Positions 34,185 to 43,167 of a DNA stretch of 48,540 nt are shown here, piece after piece. This DNA is from an uncultured Methylobacillus sp. GTDB taxonomy: Bacteria > Pseudomonadota > Gammaproteobacteria > Burkholderiales > Methylophilaceae. The position numbers were made by a program, and so were the translations under genes. Numbering within the stretch: position 1 is the first letter of the stretch; every line of letters starts with the position of its first letter. The notes under the pieces are model-generated. The model was not told the DNA's origin. It saw only the letters and a list, made by a program, of their open reading frames with translations, and made no database searches. The stretch is from positions 1 to 48,540 of the forward strand of contig CAIJXJ010000052.1 in the NCBI GenBank assembly GCA_903824575.1, given 5' to 3'.

Positions 34185-34416
34185 GAACCAAAAGATTGTC
34201 CAGCTAAGAGCATTCCTTGACCGTCATGGCGAACTGCAATCGCTGTCGCAAATTCCGGTCGAGGGGAGTAGCTTATCATCCTGCTTTATACTTGCTACCA
34301 TGAAGTCGCCCGAGGCCGCCACGGTGGTGCAGAGCAAAACTGGCTTACAATTATTCGGCTTCAACTCACTGATCATCAGCGAAGCCTGGATGCAAATACA
34401 TCTGTCGACTAGTTGA
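34177..34416 (+). CDS. Hypothetical small protein, 79 residues
   Basis: I do not recognise this protein. From ATG 34177 (MIENQKIVQLRAFLDRHGEL), with AAGG upstream, it overlaps the end of the winged-helix gene by 8 nt. This suggests coupled translation. It has no signal peptide, membrane segment or metal motif. A GTG at 34174 is an alternative start. It runs convergently into the tiny MFS companion gene and overlaps its end by 8 nt. Confidence 0.5.
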   Translation: MIENQKIVQLRAFLDRHGELQSLSQIPVEGSSLSSCFILATMKSPEAATVVQSKTGLQLFGFNSLIISEAWMQIHLSTS

Positions 34417-34540
34417 ATAACGCCAATGCCTTCTTGAAGGTCTGGAACACGCCCCAACCCAGCGGGATCAGCACGTAGGCCCAGAACAAAATGAGCAGCA
34501 TGGTGTGGTTTTCTGAGGCTTTATTTTCCTTATTTTCCAT
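34409..34540 (-). CDS. MFS transporter small subunit-like membrane peptide, 43 residues
   Basis: This short gene follows the large MFS transporter gene by 11 nt. It encodes MENKENKASENH followed by one membrane helix (MLLILFWAYVLIPLGWGVF) and a basic tail QTFKKALALFN. Small single-span peptides of this kind accompany OxlT-type MFS transporters in many proteobacteria and are annotated as transporter small subunits. Their role, possibly stability or assembly, is not proven. The ATG at 34540 has GGAGA upstream. The arrangement and composition make it a real gene despite its size. Confidence 0.8.
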   Translation of the reverse strand: MENKENKASENHTMLLILFWAYVLIPLGWGVFQTFKKALALFN

Positions 34541-34551
34541 TCCAGAATCTC

Positions 34552-35919
34552 CTATTCGATGCCATTTTCTACTTCATCGTGCTGCATGTAATGCTTTTCC
34601 CGCACTTCCTTCATCAACAGATTGCAGACAAAACCCAGCGCCAGCAAGCCCGCCATGATGTAAAGCGTGGTGGTATAGGCGTCCGCCTTCGCGACGCCAT
34701 GGGTAATCTGGTACTCGCGGATATAGTTAACCAGCACCGGTCCCAACACCCCTGCCGTTGACCAGGCAGTCAACAGCCGCCCATGGATGCCGCCGACAAA
34801 CTTTGTGCCAAAGATGTCTGCGAGATAAGCCGGGATGGTGGCAAAGCCGCCACCGTACATACTGAGAATAACGGCCGCCGCCGCGATGAACAGCACGATA
34901 TTGCCCTCCCCGCTGAAACTAGGCAGCATGGAATAGAGAAAAGTGCCGAGCGCGAAAAACAGGAAATAAGTGTTCTGCCGTCCCAAATAATCCGAGGCCG
35001 ATGACCAGACGAAACGCCCGCCCATGTTGAACAGACTAAGCAAGCCGACGAACCCGGCAGCGGCCTCGGGCGTGATGCTGCCCTTGAACATTTCCTGAAT
35101 CATCACAGAAGCCTGCCCCAAGATACCGATGCCGGCAGTCACATTCAGACACAGGATCAGCCACAATAGATAAAATTGCGGCGTCCTGAGTGCCTCATCG
35201 ATATGCACGTGACGCAACGTGACCATCTTCTTCGAGGCCAGTGGCGGCGTCCAGCCCTCCGGCTTCCAGTTTTCCGGCGGGATGCGGATGGCCAGCGAAC
35301 CGATCACCATGGAAATGAAATACAACACGCCCATCACCGTGAAGGCTTCCATCACGCCGACCGAAGTCGCGCTGTGAAAATGTTTCATCAGTGCCACGCC
35401 CAATGGTGCCCCTATCATGGCGCCACCACCGAAACCCATGATCGCCATGCCGGTCGCCATGCCGCGATGATCGGGGAACCACTTGATCAGGGTCGATACC
35501 GGAGAGACATAGCCCAGCCCCAGACCGCAGCCGCCCAGCACCCCGTAGCCGAGATAAATCAACCAGATTTGGTGGGTCTTGATACCGATGGCCGACAACA
35601 GAAATCCGCCACCGAACAGACAGGCAGCCGTGAACATGGTGCGGCGGGGACCGACCTGCTCCAGCCATTTGCCACCGAAGGCCGCCGACAGGCCAAGAAA
35701 GACGATGGCCAAGCTATAGATCCAGCCGAGGGTGGTGAGTTTCCAGTCATCCGGGGCCGATGCAGTGATCCCCAGCACGCGGGTCAGGGGTTCGTTGAAT
35801 ACGCTGAAGGCGTAGGCCTGGCCGATGCACAGGTGAACCGCCAGTGCCGCCGGCGGGATCAGCCAGCGGTTGTAACCATGACCTGCGGTAATGCGCTCTC
35901 TGGAGAAAAATCCTGACAT
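34552..35919 (-). CDS. MFS transporter, OxlT (oxalate/formate antiporter-like) family
   Basis: This 455-residue, roughly twelve-helix transporter belongs to the OxlT group. Family marks are NRWLIPPAALAVHLCIGQAY, GWIYSLAIVFLGLSAAFGGK, GYGVLGGCGLGLGYVSPVST, and WFPDHRGMATGMAIMGFGGG. Many members are annotated as oxalate:formate antiporters, but most carry other monocarboxylates or remain uncharacterised, so the substrate is open. A cytoplasmic loop with ENWKPEGWTPP divides the halves. The ATG at 35919 follows AAGGGAG; an upstream start would add 14 unconserved residues. It is followed by its small companion gene. Confidence 0.88.
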   Translation of the reverse strand: MSGFFSRERITAGHGYNRWLIPPAALAVHLCIGQAYAFSVFNEPLTRVLGITASAPDDWKLTTLGWIYSLAIVFLGLSAAFGGKWLEQVGPRRTMFTAACLFGGGFLLSAIGIKTHQIWLIYLGYGVLGGCGLGLGYVSPVSTLIKWFPDHRGMATGMAIMGFGGGAMIGAPLGVALMKHFHSATSVGVMEAFTVMGVLYFISMVIGSLAIRIPPENWKPEGWTPPLASKKMVTLRHVHIDEALRTPQFYLLWLILCLNVTAGIGILGQASVMIQEMFKGSITPEAAAGFVGLLSLFNMGGRFVWSSASDYLGRQNTYFLFFALGTFLYSMLPSFSGEGNIVLFIAAAAVILSMYGGGFATIPAYLADIFGTKFVGGIHGRLLTAWSTAGVLGPVLVNYIREYQITHGVAKADAYTTTLYIMAGLLALGFVCNLLMKEVREKHYMQHDEVENGIE

Positions 35920-36023
35920 ATCCACTCCCTTTGCCGTGACAGTATCTAGCCAGCAACGCATTGCCGCTTGTTTGATGTTGCAGTCATGATGTTACACATT
36001 GCCGCGAATGGCAACCGGGCAGG

Positions 36024-37679
36024 CTATTTTCCCAGCATCTCGATGGCATGCCGGCGAGTAGTCTCGGTAATCTCCACCCCTCCGAGCATGCGGGCGATTT
36101 CCTCGATACGGGCCTCGTCATCCAGCGCATCGATCCGGCTCAGGGTCTGGCCATTCACAGTGGCCTTGGCCACGCACAAATGCTGAACGCCCTGCGCCGC
36201 CACCTGCGGCAGGTGGGTGATCACCAGCACCTGGCGCTTGTCTCCCAGAGCGCGCAGCAACTGACCGACCACTTCGGCCACGCCTCCGCCAATGCCAACA
36301 TCCACTTCATCGAAGATCATGGTCGGCGTCTCACCCTGTTGCGCCGTGATCACGCGAATGGCCAGACTGATGCGCGACAATTCTCCACCGGACGCCACGC
36401 GGGCCAAGGATCGCGCTTCCACGCCGGCGTGCCCCGCCACCTGAAAATCGACCTGCTCCAGGCCAAATGCCGTAGCTTCAGGCAAAGGTTGCAGCGCGAT
36501 GTCGAAGCGACCGCCTGACAATGCCAGGCGTTGCATTTCCGTGCTTACCCGTGCACTCAAAACGGTGGCGGCCGCATGTCGCCGGCCACTCAAGTCCTCG
36601 GCTGCTTGCCGGTATTCCCCTTGCGCCGCAGCTTCATCACGCGCGAGCCTGCCGTCATCGCCCGCGTCTTCCAGTTCTGCCATACGGCCACGCCATTTCT
36701 GCAGCAACTCGTCCAGCTCTTCCGGCCGCACCCGATGCCGTCGTGCCACCCCGTGCAAGGCCTGAATGCGCGCCTCAACGTCGTTCAGGCGCTCCGGATC
36801 GAGCTCGGCTCGACCAAGGTATTTTTTTAGGAATCGATCCGCATCTTCCAGTTGAATGACGGCAGAGTCGATGCCATTGATCACCTCAGCAATCGCAGGA
36901 TCATATTCGCGCATCTCCTGCAGCTTGTGCTGGGCAGCGTAGAGCTGACGAAGCGCCGACAACTCACCCTCAGCAAGCAATTCGCGGCACGCCTCGCCTC
37001 CCGCCAACAGGCTGGCAGCGTGCCCCAGGCGGCTGTGTTCCTGCTGCAACGCCTCCCATTCCTCGACGGACGGGTTGAGTTGCGTCAGTTCGCGCACCTG
37101 ATCCCGCAACTCGGCCAGTTCCTCGGCATACAAAGCGGCATTCTTTTCCATCTCAATGCGGCGCTCGTGCAAGATGCGCCAGCGCCTGTAACTGGCATTC
37201 ACCTGCAACGCCAGATCACTTGAACCCGAAAATTCATCCAACAGGGCGCGCTGGGAGGTATTCTTGAGCAAAGAATGATGCGCATGCTGGCTGTATATAT
37301 CAACCAGAAACTCGCCTGCCTCGCGTAACTGGGCCATGGTGGCGGTACATCCATTGATGAAGGCACGGGACCGGCCGTCAGCGTAGAGGATGCGGCGCAT
37401 CAGGCAACCACCATCGTCCCCCGCCAGTTCGCTGTCCTGCAACCAGGCTTGTAGCTGGGGCAACTCGTTGATAGAAAACTCGACACTGATCTCAGCTTTC
37501 TCACAGCCTTGCCTGACCATGCCAGACTCGCCACGGGCACCAAGCACCAGAGACAACGCATCGATCAAAATGGATTTACCGGCTCCAGTCTCACCGGTAA
37601 GCACTGTGAAACCACGCTCAAACTCGAGATCGAGCTTGTCAACAATGACAAAATCACGCAGAGAGAGGGAATGCAGCAT
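36024..37679 (-). CDS. recN: DNA repair protein RecN
   Basis: RecN is an SMC-like ATPase in double-strand break repair. The 551-residue protein has Walker A in GFTVLTGETGAGKSILIDAL near the N terminus and a long coiled-coil middle (about 150-370). The signature LARVASGGELSRISLAIRVI and Walker B TMIFDEVDVGIGG lie near the C terminus. The last block QVLVITHLPQVAAQG is also typical. It starts 2 nt after nadK, and the nadK-recN pair is widespread. LexA control is common for recN, but I did not identify a LexA site. Confidence 0.96.
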   Translation of the reverse strand: MLHSLSLRDFVIVDKLDLEFERGFTVLTGETGAGKSILIDALSLVLGARGESGMVRQGCEKAEISVEFSINELPQLQAWLQDSELAGDDGGCLMRRILYADGRSRAFINGCTATMAQLREAGEFLVDIYSQHAHHSLLKNTSQRALLDEFSGSSDLALQVNASYRRWRILHERRIEMEKNAALYAEELAELRDQVRELTQLNPSVEEWEALQQEHSRLGHAASLLAGGEACRELLAEGELSALRQLYAAQHKLQEMREYDPAIAEVINGIDSAVIQLEDADRFLKKYLGRAELDPERLNDVEARIQALHGVARRHRVRPEELDELLQKWRGRMAELEDAGDDGRLARDEAAAQGEYRQAAEDLSGRRHAAATVLSARVSTEMQRLALSGGRFDIALQPLPEATAFGLEQVDFQVAGHAGVEARSLARVASGGELSRISLAIRVITAQQGETPTMIFDEVDVGIGGGVAEVVGQLLRALGDKRQVLVITHLPQVAAQGVQHLCVAKATVNGQTLSRIDALDDEARIEEIARMLGGVEITETTRRHAIEMLGK

Positions 37680-37681
37680 GA

Positions 37682-38545
37682 TTAGCCCCAGTGCAGTTTT
37701 TCGCGCAGCATCGCATAATGACTATGCCCGACTGGATGCAACAGGGTGACGGCACGCGCCAGGCGTTGCACCACCACCTTGTCGCCGCAATGCAGTTTGG
37801 CGTGCAAATGGCCATCAAGATGAACCAAGGCATCGTCCGGGCTGCGCAGGGTAATTTCAACCTGACTCATGCTATTGATGGCAAACGGCCGGTTGGACAG
37901 GGTGTGCGGGCAAATCGGCACCAGCACGATGGCCTCGAGCCGGGGGTGCAGCAGAGGCCCGCCGGCAGACAAGGCATAGGCCGTGGTCCCGGTCGGGGTC
38001 GAGAGGATCAGGCCATCGGAGCGCTGGCGATGCACGAATTCACCATCAATGGTAAGTTCCAGGTCAATCAGGCGCGCAACGCCCCCCTTGCTGATGACGA
38101 CATCATTCATGGCATGGCCCTCACTTTCGACCCTGCTGTGGCGGCTCAAGCTGGCACCCAGCAGCAGACGCTGTTCCTGCGCATATTCGCCGTTGAGCAT
38201 ATGTGCGATGGCATCCAGCATGGATTCGGTGGTGAGGTCGGTGAGAAAGCCCAATCTTCCCTGGTTGACCCCGACCAGGGGGACATCGTGATTCACCAGC
38301 GCGCGCGCGGCCATCAGCATGGTGCCATCACCACCCAATACCACGGCCAGATCGGCGCGCAAGCCGATTTCATCCAGAGGCACGCTGTCAAAGCCCTGAA
38401 TGTCGTGATGACGTACGGTCATTTCCTCAACCACGACACGAACCTCACGGGCTGCCAGAAAGCGCGCCAGCACCAGAACTTGTTCACGAATGACCGGATT
38501 GCTGATTTTTCCGATCAGCGCTACAGATTGAAATGCTTTTTGCAT
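37682..38545 (-). CDS. nadK: NAD+ kinase
   Basis: NadK makes NADP+ from NAD+ and ATP or polyphosphate. The 287-residue protein shows the kinase motif VVLGGDGTMLMAAR and the second motif STPTGTTAYALSAGGPLLHP. GVNQGRLGFLTDLT lies between them, as in the family. The ATG at 38545 (MQKAFQSVALIGK) is chosen by alignment; its ribosome binding site is weak. Longer reading from 38590 would extend towards hrcA. hrcA reads divergently 62 nt away, and recN follows directly. Confidence 0.95.
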   Translation of the reverse strand: MQKAFQSVALIGKISNPVIREQVLVLARFLAAREVRVVVEEMTVRHHDIQGFDSVPLDEIGLRADLAVVLGGDGTMLMAARALVNHDVPLVGVNQGRLGFLTDLTTESMLDAIAHMLNGEYAQEQRLLLGASLSRHSRVESEGHAMNDVVISKGGVARLIDLELTIDGEFVHRQRSDGLILSTPTGTTAYALSAGGPLLHPRLEAIVLVPICPHTLSNRPFAINSMSQVEITLRSPDDALVHLDGHLHAKLHCGDKVVVQRLARAVTLLHPVGHSHYAMLREKLHWG

Positions 38546-38607
38546 GCAGGCATTTAACCATAGCGTGCCATCTGGCGGAAGACTGTTCATGCCAGTAGAA
38601 TTGGGGC

Positions 38608-39639
38608 ATGTCCAACATGCCGATTGATAAACGCGCGCAAAGCCTGCTAAAAACGCTGGTCGAGCATTACATCAGCGACGGCCAACCAGTCGGCTCGCGC
38701 ACCCTGTCCAAATGCTCCGGGCTGGATCTCTCCCCCGCCAGCATCCGCAACGTGATGTCCGACCTCGAGGAAATGGGTTTCATCATCAGCCCTCACACCT
38801 CCGCCGGCCGTATCCCAACGCCGCGCGGCTACCGCCTGTTCGTGGATACCCTGCTCACCGTACAGCCGCTGCAACAACAGGAAATTCGCCAACTGGAACA
38901 TACCTTGTCCTCAGTCGATCCACAGGAACTGATTTCCAACGCAGCAGCCATGCTCTCCAGCCTGACGCAATTCGCCGGGCTGGTCATGATTCCCAAGCGC
39001 CGAAAAATCGCCTTCCGCCAATTGGAATTTCTGCCGCTGTCAGAGAAGCGCATCCTGCTCATCATCGTTACCACCGACGGCAATGTGCAGAATCGCATCA
39101 TTTCGACCAACAGGACCTTCAGCCCGTCCGAATTGACCCAGGCAGCCAATTTCTTCAACCAGCATTATGCTGGCAGCACGTTGGAGAATGTTCAACAGCA
39201 TCTTCATGAAGAGCTGCAACAAATGCAGACCGACATGACGCGACTGATGACCGCTGCCCTGGAGGCCAGCGGCAAAGCACTGACAGCTGACCAGGACAAT
39301 GTGGTGATTGCCGGCGAGCGCAACCTGTTGCAGGCTGAAGACTTCTCCACCAATGTCAGTTCCCTGCGCAAACTGTTTGATGTGTTCGAGCGCCGCACCA
39401 CCTTGCTGCAACTACTGGACACCAGTGCCCGCGCGGCAGGCGTCAACATCTTTATCGGCGGTGAATCGGGCCATCTGGAACTGGACGAATGCAGTCTGGT
39501 GTCCGCCCCCTATGAAGTACATGGTCAAGTGGTTGGCACGCTGGGCGTAATCGGACCGACCCGCATGGCCTACGAGCGGGTGATCCCCATCGTCGATATC
39601 ACCGCCAAACTCTTGTCCAACGCACTGTCACTGGGCTGA
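38608..39639 (+). CDS. hrcA: Heat-inducible transcription repressor HrcA
   Basis: HrcA represses heat-shock genes through CIRCE elements and depends on GroEL for folding. The 343-residue protein has the winged-helix start ([20 protein letters not shown], then [18 protein letters not shown]) and the [16 protein letters not shown] signature. A GAF-like domain and the dimerisation insert follow. No CIRCE inverted repeat is visible near this gene, and no groE or dnaK gene lies in the window, so its targets are elsewhere. It diverges from nadK. Confidence 0.96.
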   Translation: MSNMPIDKRAQSLLKTLVEHYISDGQPVGSRTLSKCSGLDLSPASIRNVMSDLEEMGFIISPHTSAGRIPTPRGYRLFVDTLLTVQPLQQQEIRQLEHTLSSVDPQELISNAAAMLSSLTQFAGLVMIPKRRKIAFRQLEFLPLSEKRILLIIVTTDGNVQNRIISTNRTFSPSELTQAANFFNQHYAGSTLENVQQHLHEELQQMQTDMTRLMTAALEASGKALTADQDNVVIAGERNLLQAEDFSTNVSSLRKLFDVFERRTTLLQLLDTSARAAGVNIFIGGESGHLELDECSLVSAPYEVHGQVVGTLGVIGPTRMAYERVIPIVDITAKLLSNALSLG

Positions 39640-39667
39640 GTTGGACTTTAATAACGAGGAGAAAAAA

Positions 39668-39730
39668 ATGAATTCAATCTTCATGACTATGAATGGTCTG
39701 CAACTAACTGAGAATGGCTCACAGGCATGA
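39668..39730 (+). CDS. 20-residue leader ORF coupled to hemH
   Basis: The ORF reads [20 protein letters not shown]. Its ATG follows GAGGAG at 6 nt, one of the best ribosome binding sites in the window. The stop TGA overlaps the hemH ATG (ATGA). hemH's own ribosome binding site is weak, so hemH translation probably depends on this ORF. I see no repeated codon that would suggest classical attenuation. It may simply couple translation, or encode a functional micropeptide. Confidence 0.55.
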   Translation: MNSIFMTMNGLQLTENGSQA

Positions 39731-40818
39731 CTCACTTCCACGCCGAGCCTCAATATGCACACGGCACACCCGCCCGCGTCGGCATCCTGTTGATCAACCT
39801 GGGCACACCGGATGCCCCTACCGCGCCCGCTGTGCGGCGCTATCTCAAAGAATTCCTGAGTGACCCTCGGGTGATCGAAATTCCGCGCGTGATCTGGTGG
39901 CTGATCCTGAACGGCATCATCCTCAACGTCCGCCCCAGGAAATCTGCGGCAAAATACGCGCAGATCTGGACCCCTGACGGCTCGCCGCTGTTGCTAAACA
40001 CCCGGCAGCAGGCACTGATGCTAAAGGGCTTCATGGGGGAGCGTGGCGTCAGCGTTGAAGTGGAATACGGCATGCGTTACGGCAACCCTTCGGTTGCCTC
40101 CGCAATGGAACAACTCAAGGCCAGCAATTGCGACCGCATCCTGGTGCTGCCGCTTTATCCGCAATACGCCGCCAGCAGCAGCGCGACCGCACTGGACGCG
40201 GTATGGAAAGTGCTTCAACACGCGCGGCAGGTGCCGGACATCCGCACCGTGCGCCATTATCACGACCATCCCGGCTACATTGCGGCATTAGCGTCCAGCG
40301 TACGGGCACACTGGGCAAACCATGGCGGCCGACCGGACAAGCTGTTGATAAGTTTCCATGGCGTGCCGCGCTATACACTAGACAAGGGGGACCCCTATCA
40401 TTGCGAGTGTCACAAGACCGGACGCCTGCTGGCGGAAGCGCTAGCACTATCAAAGGATCAATATCAGGTGTGCTTCCAGTCGCGCTTTGGTCGCGCCGAG
40501 TGGCTGCAACCTTATTTCTCACCAACCCTGGAGAAACTGGGCCAAGAAAAGACCGGACGCGTTGACGTCATTTGCCCTGGTTTCTCCAGCGATTGCCTGG
40601 AGACACTGGAAGAAATTGCACTGGAAGGAAAAGCCACATTCCTCAACGCCGGCGGTGGCGAGTTTCATTACATCCCCGCCCTCAATGTGCGCGAGACCTG
40701 GATACATGCCCTATGTGACCTCGTTACGCAAAACCTGCAGGGCTGGACGACGTCAAGCGATGCCTCTGAGATGGAGCAATCACGCCTGCGTGCGCAGGCC
40801 ATGGGCGCAAGCCGTTAG
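39727..40818 (+). CDS. hemH: Ferrochelatase
   Basis: Ferrochelatase inserts Fe2+ into protoporphyrin IX in the last step of protoporphyrin-dependent heme synthesis. The 363-residue protein has the active-site His in [20 protein letters not shown] and the acidic [20 protein letters not shown] motif. [20 protein letters not shown] and [17 protein letters not shown] mark the N terminus. ECHKTGRLL supplies family residues. No membrane segment is clear. The start overlaps the preceding short ORF (ATGA). Confidence 0.96.
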   Translation: MTHFHAEPQYAHGTPARVGILLINLGTPDAPTAPAVRRYLKEFLSDPRVIEIPRVIWWLILNGIILNVRPRKSAAKYAQIWTPDGSPLLLNTRQQALMLKGFMGERGVSVEVEYGMRYGNPSVASAMEQLKASNCDRILVLPLYPQYAASSSATALDAVWKVLQHARQVPDIRTVRHYHDHPGYIAALASSVRAHWANHGGRPDKLLISFHGVPRYTLDKGDPYHCECHKTGRLLAEALALSKDQYQVCFQSRFGRAEWLQPYFSPTLEKLGQEKTGRVDVICPGFSSDCLETLEEIALEGKATFLNAGGGEFHYIPALNVRETWIHALCDLVTQNLQGWTTSSDASEMEQSRLRAQAMGASR

Positions 40819-40869
40819 AGAAACGCTCATTTATTCAAAATTACGCTCTTCGACAAGACAGGACTGACA

Positions 40870-41697
40870 TCAATGCGGCGCTGGCGCTGGCTTGATATCC
40901 GGGCTTAGCTGAACGTCGGTCTTTTGCCCCTCCACTTCTGCCAGGATCATCACCGTCACGCGCCGGTTGCGAGCGCGCCCCTCGGGAGTATCGTTGCTAT
41001 CCACCGGACGATTGTCGGCATAACCGATGACCACGATGCGCTGGGGCGCTACGCCGTTCTCCACAAACAAGCGGGTCACGCTACTGGCGCGGGCGGTAGA
41101 TAGTTCCCAGTTAGAGGGAAAAATGGTTGAAGCAATCGGCAAGTTGTCGGTATGCCCCTCGATCTGCACCTGGTGGGTATCACTAGCCATGACTTTGCCC
41201 ACAGCGGTCAGTACGTTGATCGACTCCTTGTTCAGCACGGCCTGCGCCGGAGCAAACAACAGACTGGCGTTGATTTCGATGGAAATGCCACGCTCACTTT
41301 CCGTCACCTTAACCTGGCCGCCCTTAACCAGCGGTTCCATCACGCCGAGCAGACTGCCGGCGACGGCTTTCATATCCTCACGCCGCCGTTCCTTTTCAGC
41401 CTGTTGTCTGGTGTTGACCGGTGTCGGCATAGCGTGAACCTCGACCGGCTGGATCATGATCTTGCCGGTCTCATTTTTCTGCGGTGTGGGTGGCGGAACG
41501 TCAATCACTCTTACCGTGGCCGAGCTCTTGAACGCCTCAACGATAGAATCCGACATGACGCGATACTTGCCCTCGTTGACAGAGGACAGAGCATACATCA
41601 CCACGAAGAAGGCAAACAGCAAGGTAATGAAGTCTGCATACGAGACCAGCCAGCGCTCGTGGTTCTCGTGTTCTTCATGTTTCTGACGACGGGCCAT
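40870..41697 (-). CDS. motD: Flagellar motor protein MotD (MotB-like stator)
   Basis: This 275-residue MotB-type stator subunit has an N-terminal membrane helix, SYADFITLLFAFFVVMYALS, containing the proton-binding Asp22. The plug region and linker follow. The OmpA-like peptidoglycan-binding domain includes QIEGHTDNLPIASTIFPSNW and RASSVTRLFVENG. RGISIEINASLLFAPAQAVL fits MotD. Position after motC and in the flhF-fliA cluster matches polar-flagellate MotCD rather than MotAB. The tail is Pro/Ala-rich. The ATG lies 14 nt after the motC stop. Confidence 0.9.
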   Translation of the reverse strand: MARRQKHEEHENHERWLVSYADFITLLFAFFVVMYALSSVNEGKYRVMSDSIVEAFKSSATVRVIDVPPPTPQKNETGKIMIQPVEVHAMPTPVNTRQQAEKERRREDMKAVAGSLLGVMEPLVKGGQVKVTESERGISIEINASLLFAPAQAVLNKESINVLTAVGKVMASDTHQVQIEGHTDNLPIASTIFPSNWELSTARASSVTRLFVENGVAPQRIVVIGYADNRPVDSNDTPEGRARNRRVTVMILAEVEGQKTDVQLSPDIKPAPAPH

Positions 41698-41711
41698 CAG
41701 GATTCAACAGA

Positions 41712-42464
41712 TCAGGCGATGAAGCCGTGTAGTCTGATTTCGATCAAGCGCGGATTTTCGCCATTGGCTATCGCCACCAGCCCTTCCACCACCATTTCAC
41801 GCCTGACCATTTCCTGACCGATAATGAACTTCAGTTTGCTGCCGATCGGCAAAAAGAACAGGTTGGCAATACCCACACCGTAAATCGTCGCCACAAATGC
41901 AACTGCAATACCACTCCCCAGCTTGGCAGGATCGGACAGATTCTCCATGACATGGATCAGCCCCATCACGGCGCCAAGAATGCCGATGGTCGGTGAATAG
42001 CCGCCGGCCGATTCCCACACCTTAGCTGCCAGACGCATATGCTCATCATAAGCATACATATCAACTTCCATTGCCTCGCGAAGTTTCTCCGGCTCGGCGC
42101 CATCGACCAGCATTTGCAAACCCTTCATCATGAAGGGATCACTCATCTCTGCCAGAATCGGCTCCAGTGACAGCAGACCACCGCGCCGCGCCGCCTGCGC
42201 CCAAACGATGACTTGTTCGATCACGTCATCGAGTGCGATGAAGGGGGGGAATACAATCCAACGCAACATCTTTACGCCTTGCAGAAATACCGGCAGCGAG
42301 TACTGCAGCATACAGGCGCCAGAGGTACCGCCCAGCACGATGATCATGGCCGTCACCTGGATCAGGGATCCAGGATGCCCACCTTCAAGCATCTGGCCAC
42401 CAATGATGGCTATCAGGGAAACCAGGATGCCGATGAGGCTAATCAGGTCAAAAGAGGATTTCAC
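41712..42464 (-). CDS. motC: Flagellar motor protein MotC (MotA-like stator)
   Basis: This 250-residue MotA/PomA-type subunit forms the ion channel with MotD. It has four membrane segments, among them LIGILVSLIAIIGGQMLEGG and YSPTIGILGAVMGLIHVMEN. The REAMEVDMYAYDEHMRLAAK stretch before them is the cytoplasmic torque loop with conserved charges. I start it at GTG 42464, overlapping the fliA stop by 4 nt (GTGA), with GAGGG upstream. A start at 42521 would overlap fliA by 60 nt. Length then fits MotC. Confidence 0.9.
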   Translation of the reverse strand: MKSSFDLISLIGILVSLIAIIGGQMLEGGHPGSLIQVTAMIIVLGGTSGACMLQYSLPVFLQGVKMLRWIVFPPFIALDDVIEQVIVWAQAARRGGLLSLEPILAEMSDPFMMKGLQMLVDGAEPEKLREAMEVDMYAYDEHMRLAAKVWESAGGYSPTIGILGAVMGLIHVMENLSDPAKLGSGIAVAFVATIYGVGIANLFFLPIGSKLKFIIGQEMVRREMVVEGLVAIANGENPRLIEIRLHGFIA

Positions 42465-43159
42465 GACCAATCCCTCATCTTGCCACGCAGACGCAGGATA
42501 GCTTGGGTGTGCAACTGACAAACGCGCGATTCGCTAACGCCCAGCACCGCCCCAATTTCCTTCAGGTTGAGGTCTTCCTGGTAATACATTGCCATCACCA
42601 TTTTTTCACGCTCCGGTAGTTCGCTGATGCCCTTGACCAAGGAATCGCGCATCGCCTCATCATGCAGCACCTGCAATGGCAGCGGGCGCGTATCTGCCAG
42701 ATTAAACCCTATGGCCTCACCGTCCTCATTCTCGAAATCCTCATAATGCACCAGTTGATGCCCATGCGCCTCGGACAGCATCTGCTGATATTCGGCCAAT
42801 GGCACATCCATCGCCTCGGCTATCTGTTGCTCGCTGGGCGACTGCCCCAGCGACTGTTGCAAATTATGAATGGCATTTTCGATAGCGCGACCTTGCTTGC
42901 GCACCGAACGCGGTGCCCAGTCAGTATCGCGCAACTCATCGAGCATCGCGCCACGAATACGCTGCGTCGCATAGGTTTCAAACTGTGCGCCCTGGCTGTC
43001 ATCAAAACCCTGTAGCGCATCCAGGAGCCCCATCATGCCGGCCTGAATCAGGTCATCCACCTGCACGCTGGATGGCAGGCGCGCTACCAGTTGGAAAGCC
43101 AGGCGCTTGACCAGATGAGCATGTTCGATCACGGAAGTTTGCGTATCAATCCCAGTCAT
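42461..43159 (-). CDS. fliA: Flagellar RNA polymerase sigma factor FliA (sigma-28)
   Basis: FliA directs late flagellar and chemotaxis genes. The 232-residue protein has region 2 (LIQAGMMGLLDALQGFDDSQ, QFETYATQRIRGAMLDELRD), region 3 (WAPRSVRKQGRAIENAIHNL) and region 4 (LPEREKMVMAMYYQEDLNLK, ISEV-type helix-turn-helix VLGVSESRVCQLHTQ). The ATG at 43159 (MTGIDTQTS) has AGG upstream. A longer reading would run into fleN. motC overlaps its end. No anti-sigma flgM is in the window. Confidence 0.96.
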   Translation of the reverse strand: MTGIDTQTSVIEHAHLVKRLAFQLVARLPSSVQVDDLIQAGMMGLLDALQGFDDSQGAQFETYATQRIRGAMLDELRDTDWAPRSVRKQGRAIENAIHNLQQSLGQSPSEQQIAEAMDVPLAEYQQMLSEAHGHQLVHYEDFENEDGEAIGFNLADTRPLPLQVLHDEAMRDSLVKGISELPEREKMVMAMYYQEDLNLKEIGAVLGVSESRVCQLHTQAILRLRGKMRDWS

Positions 43160-43167
43160 ATACCTGC

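Noticed and set aside
38546-38607. CIRCE operator upstream of hrcA
   Set aside because: No TTAGCACTC-N9-GAGTGCTAA-like inverted repeat is present in the 62-nt divergent region.
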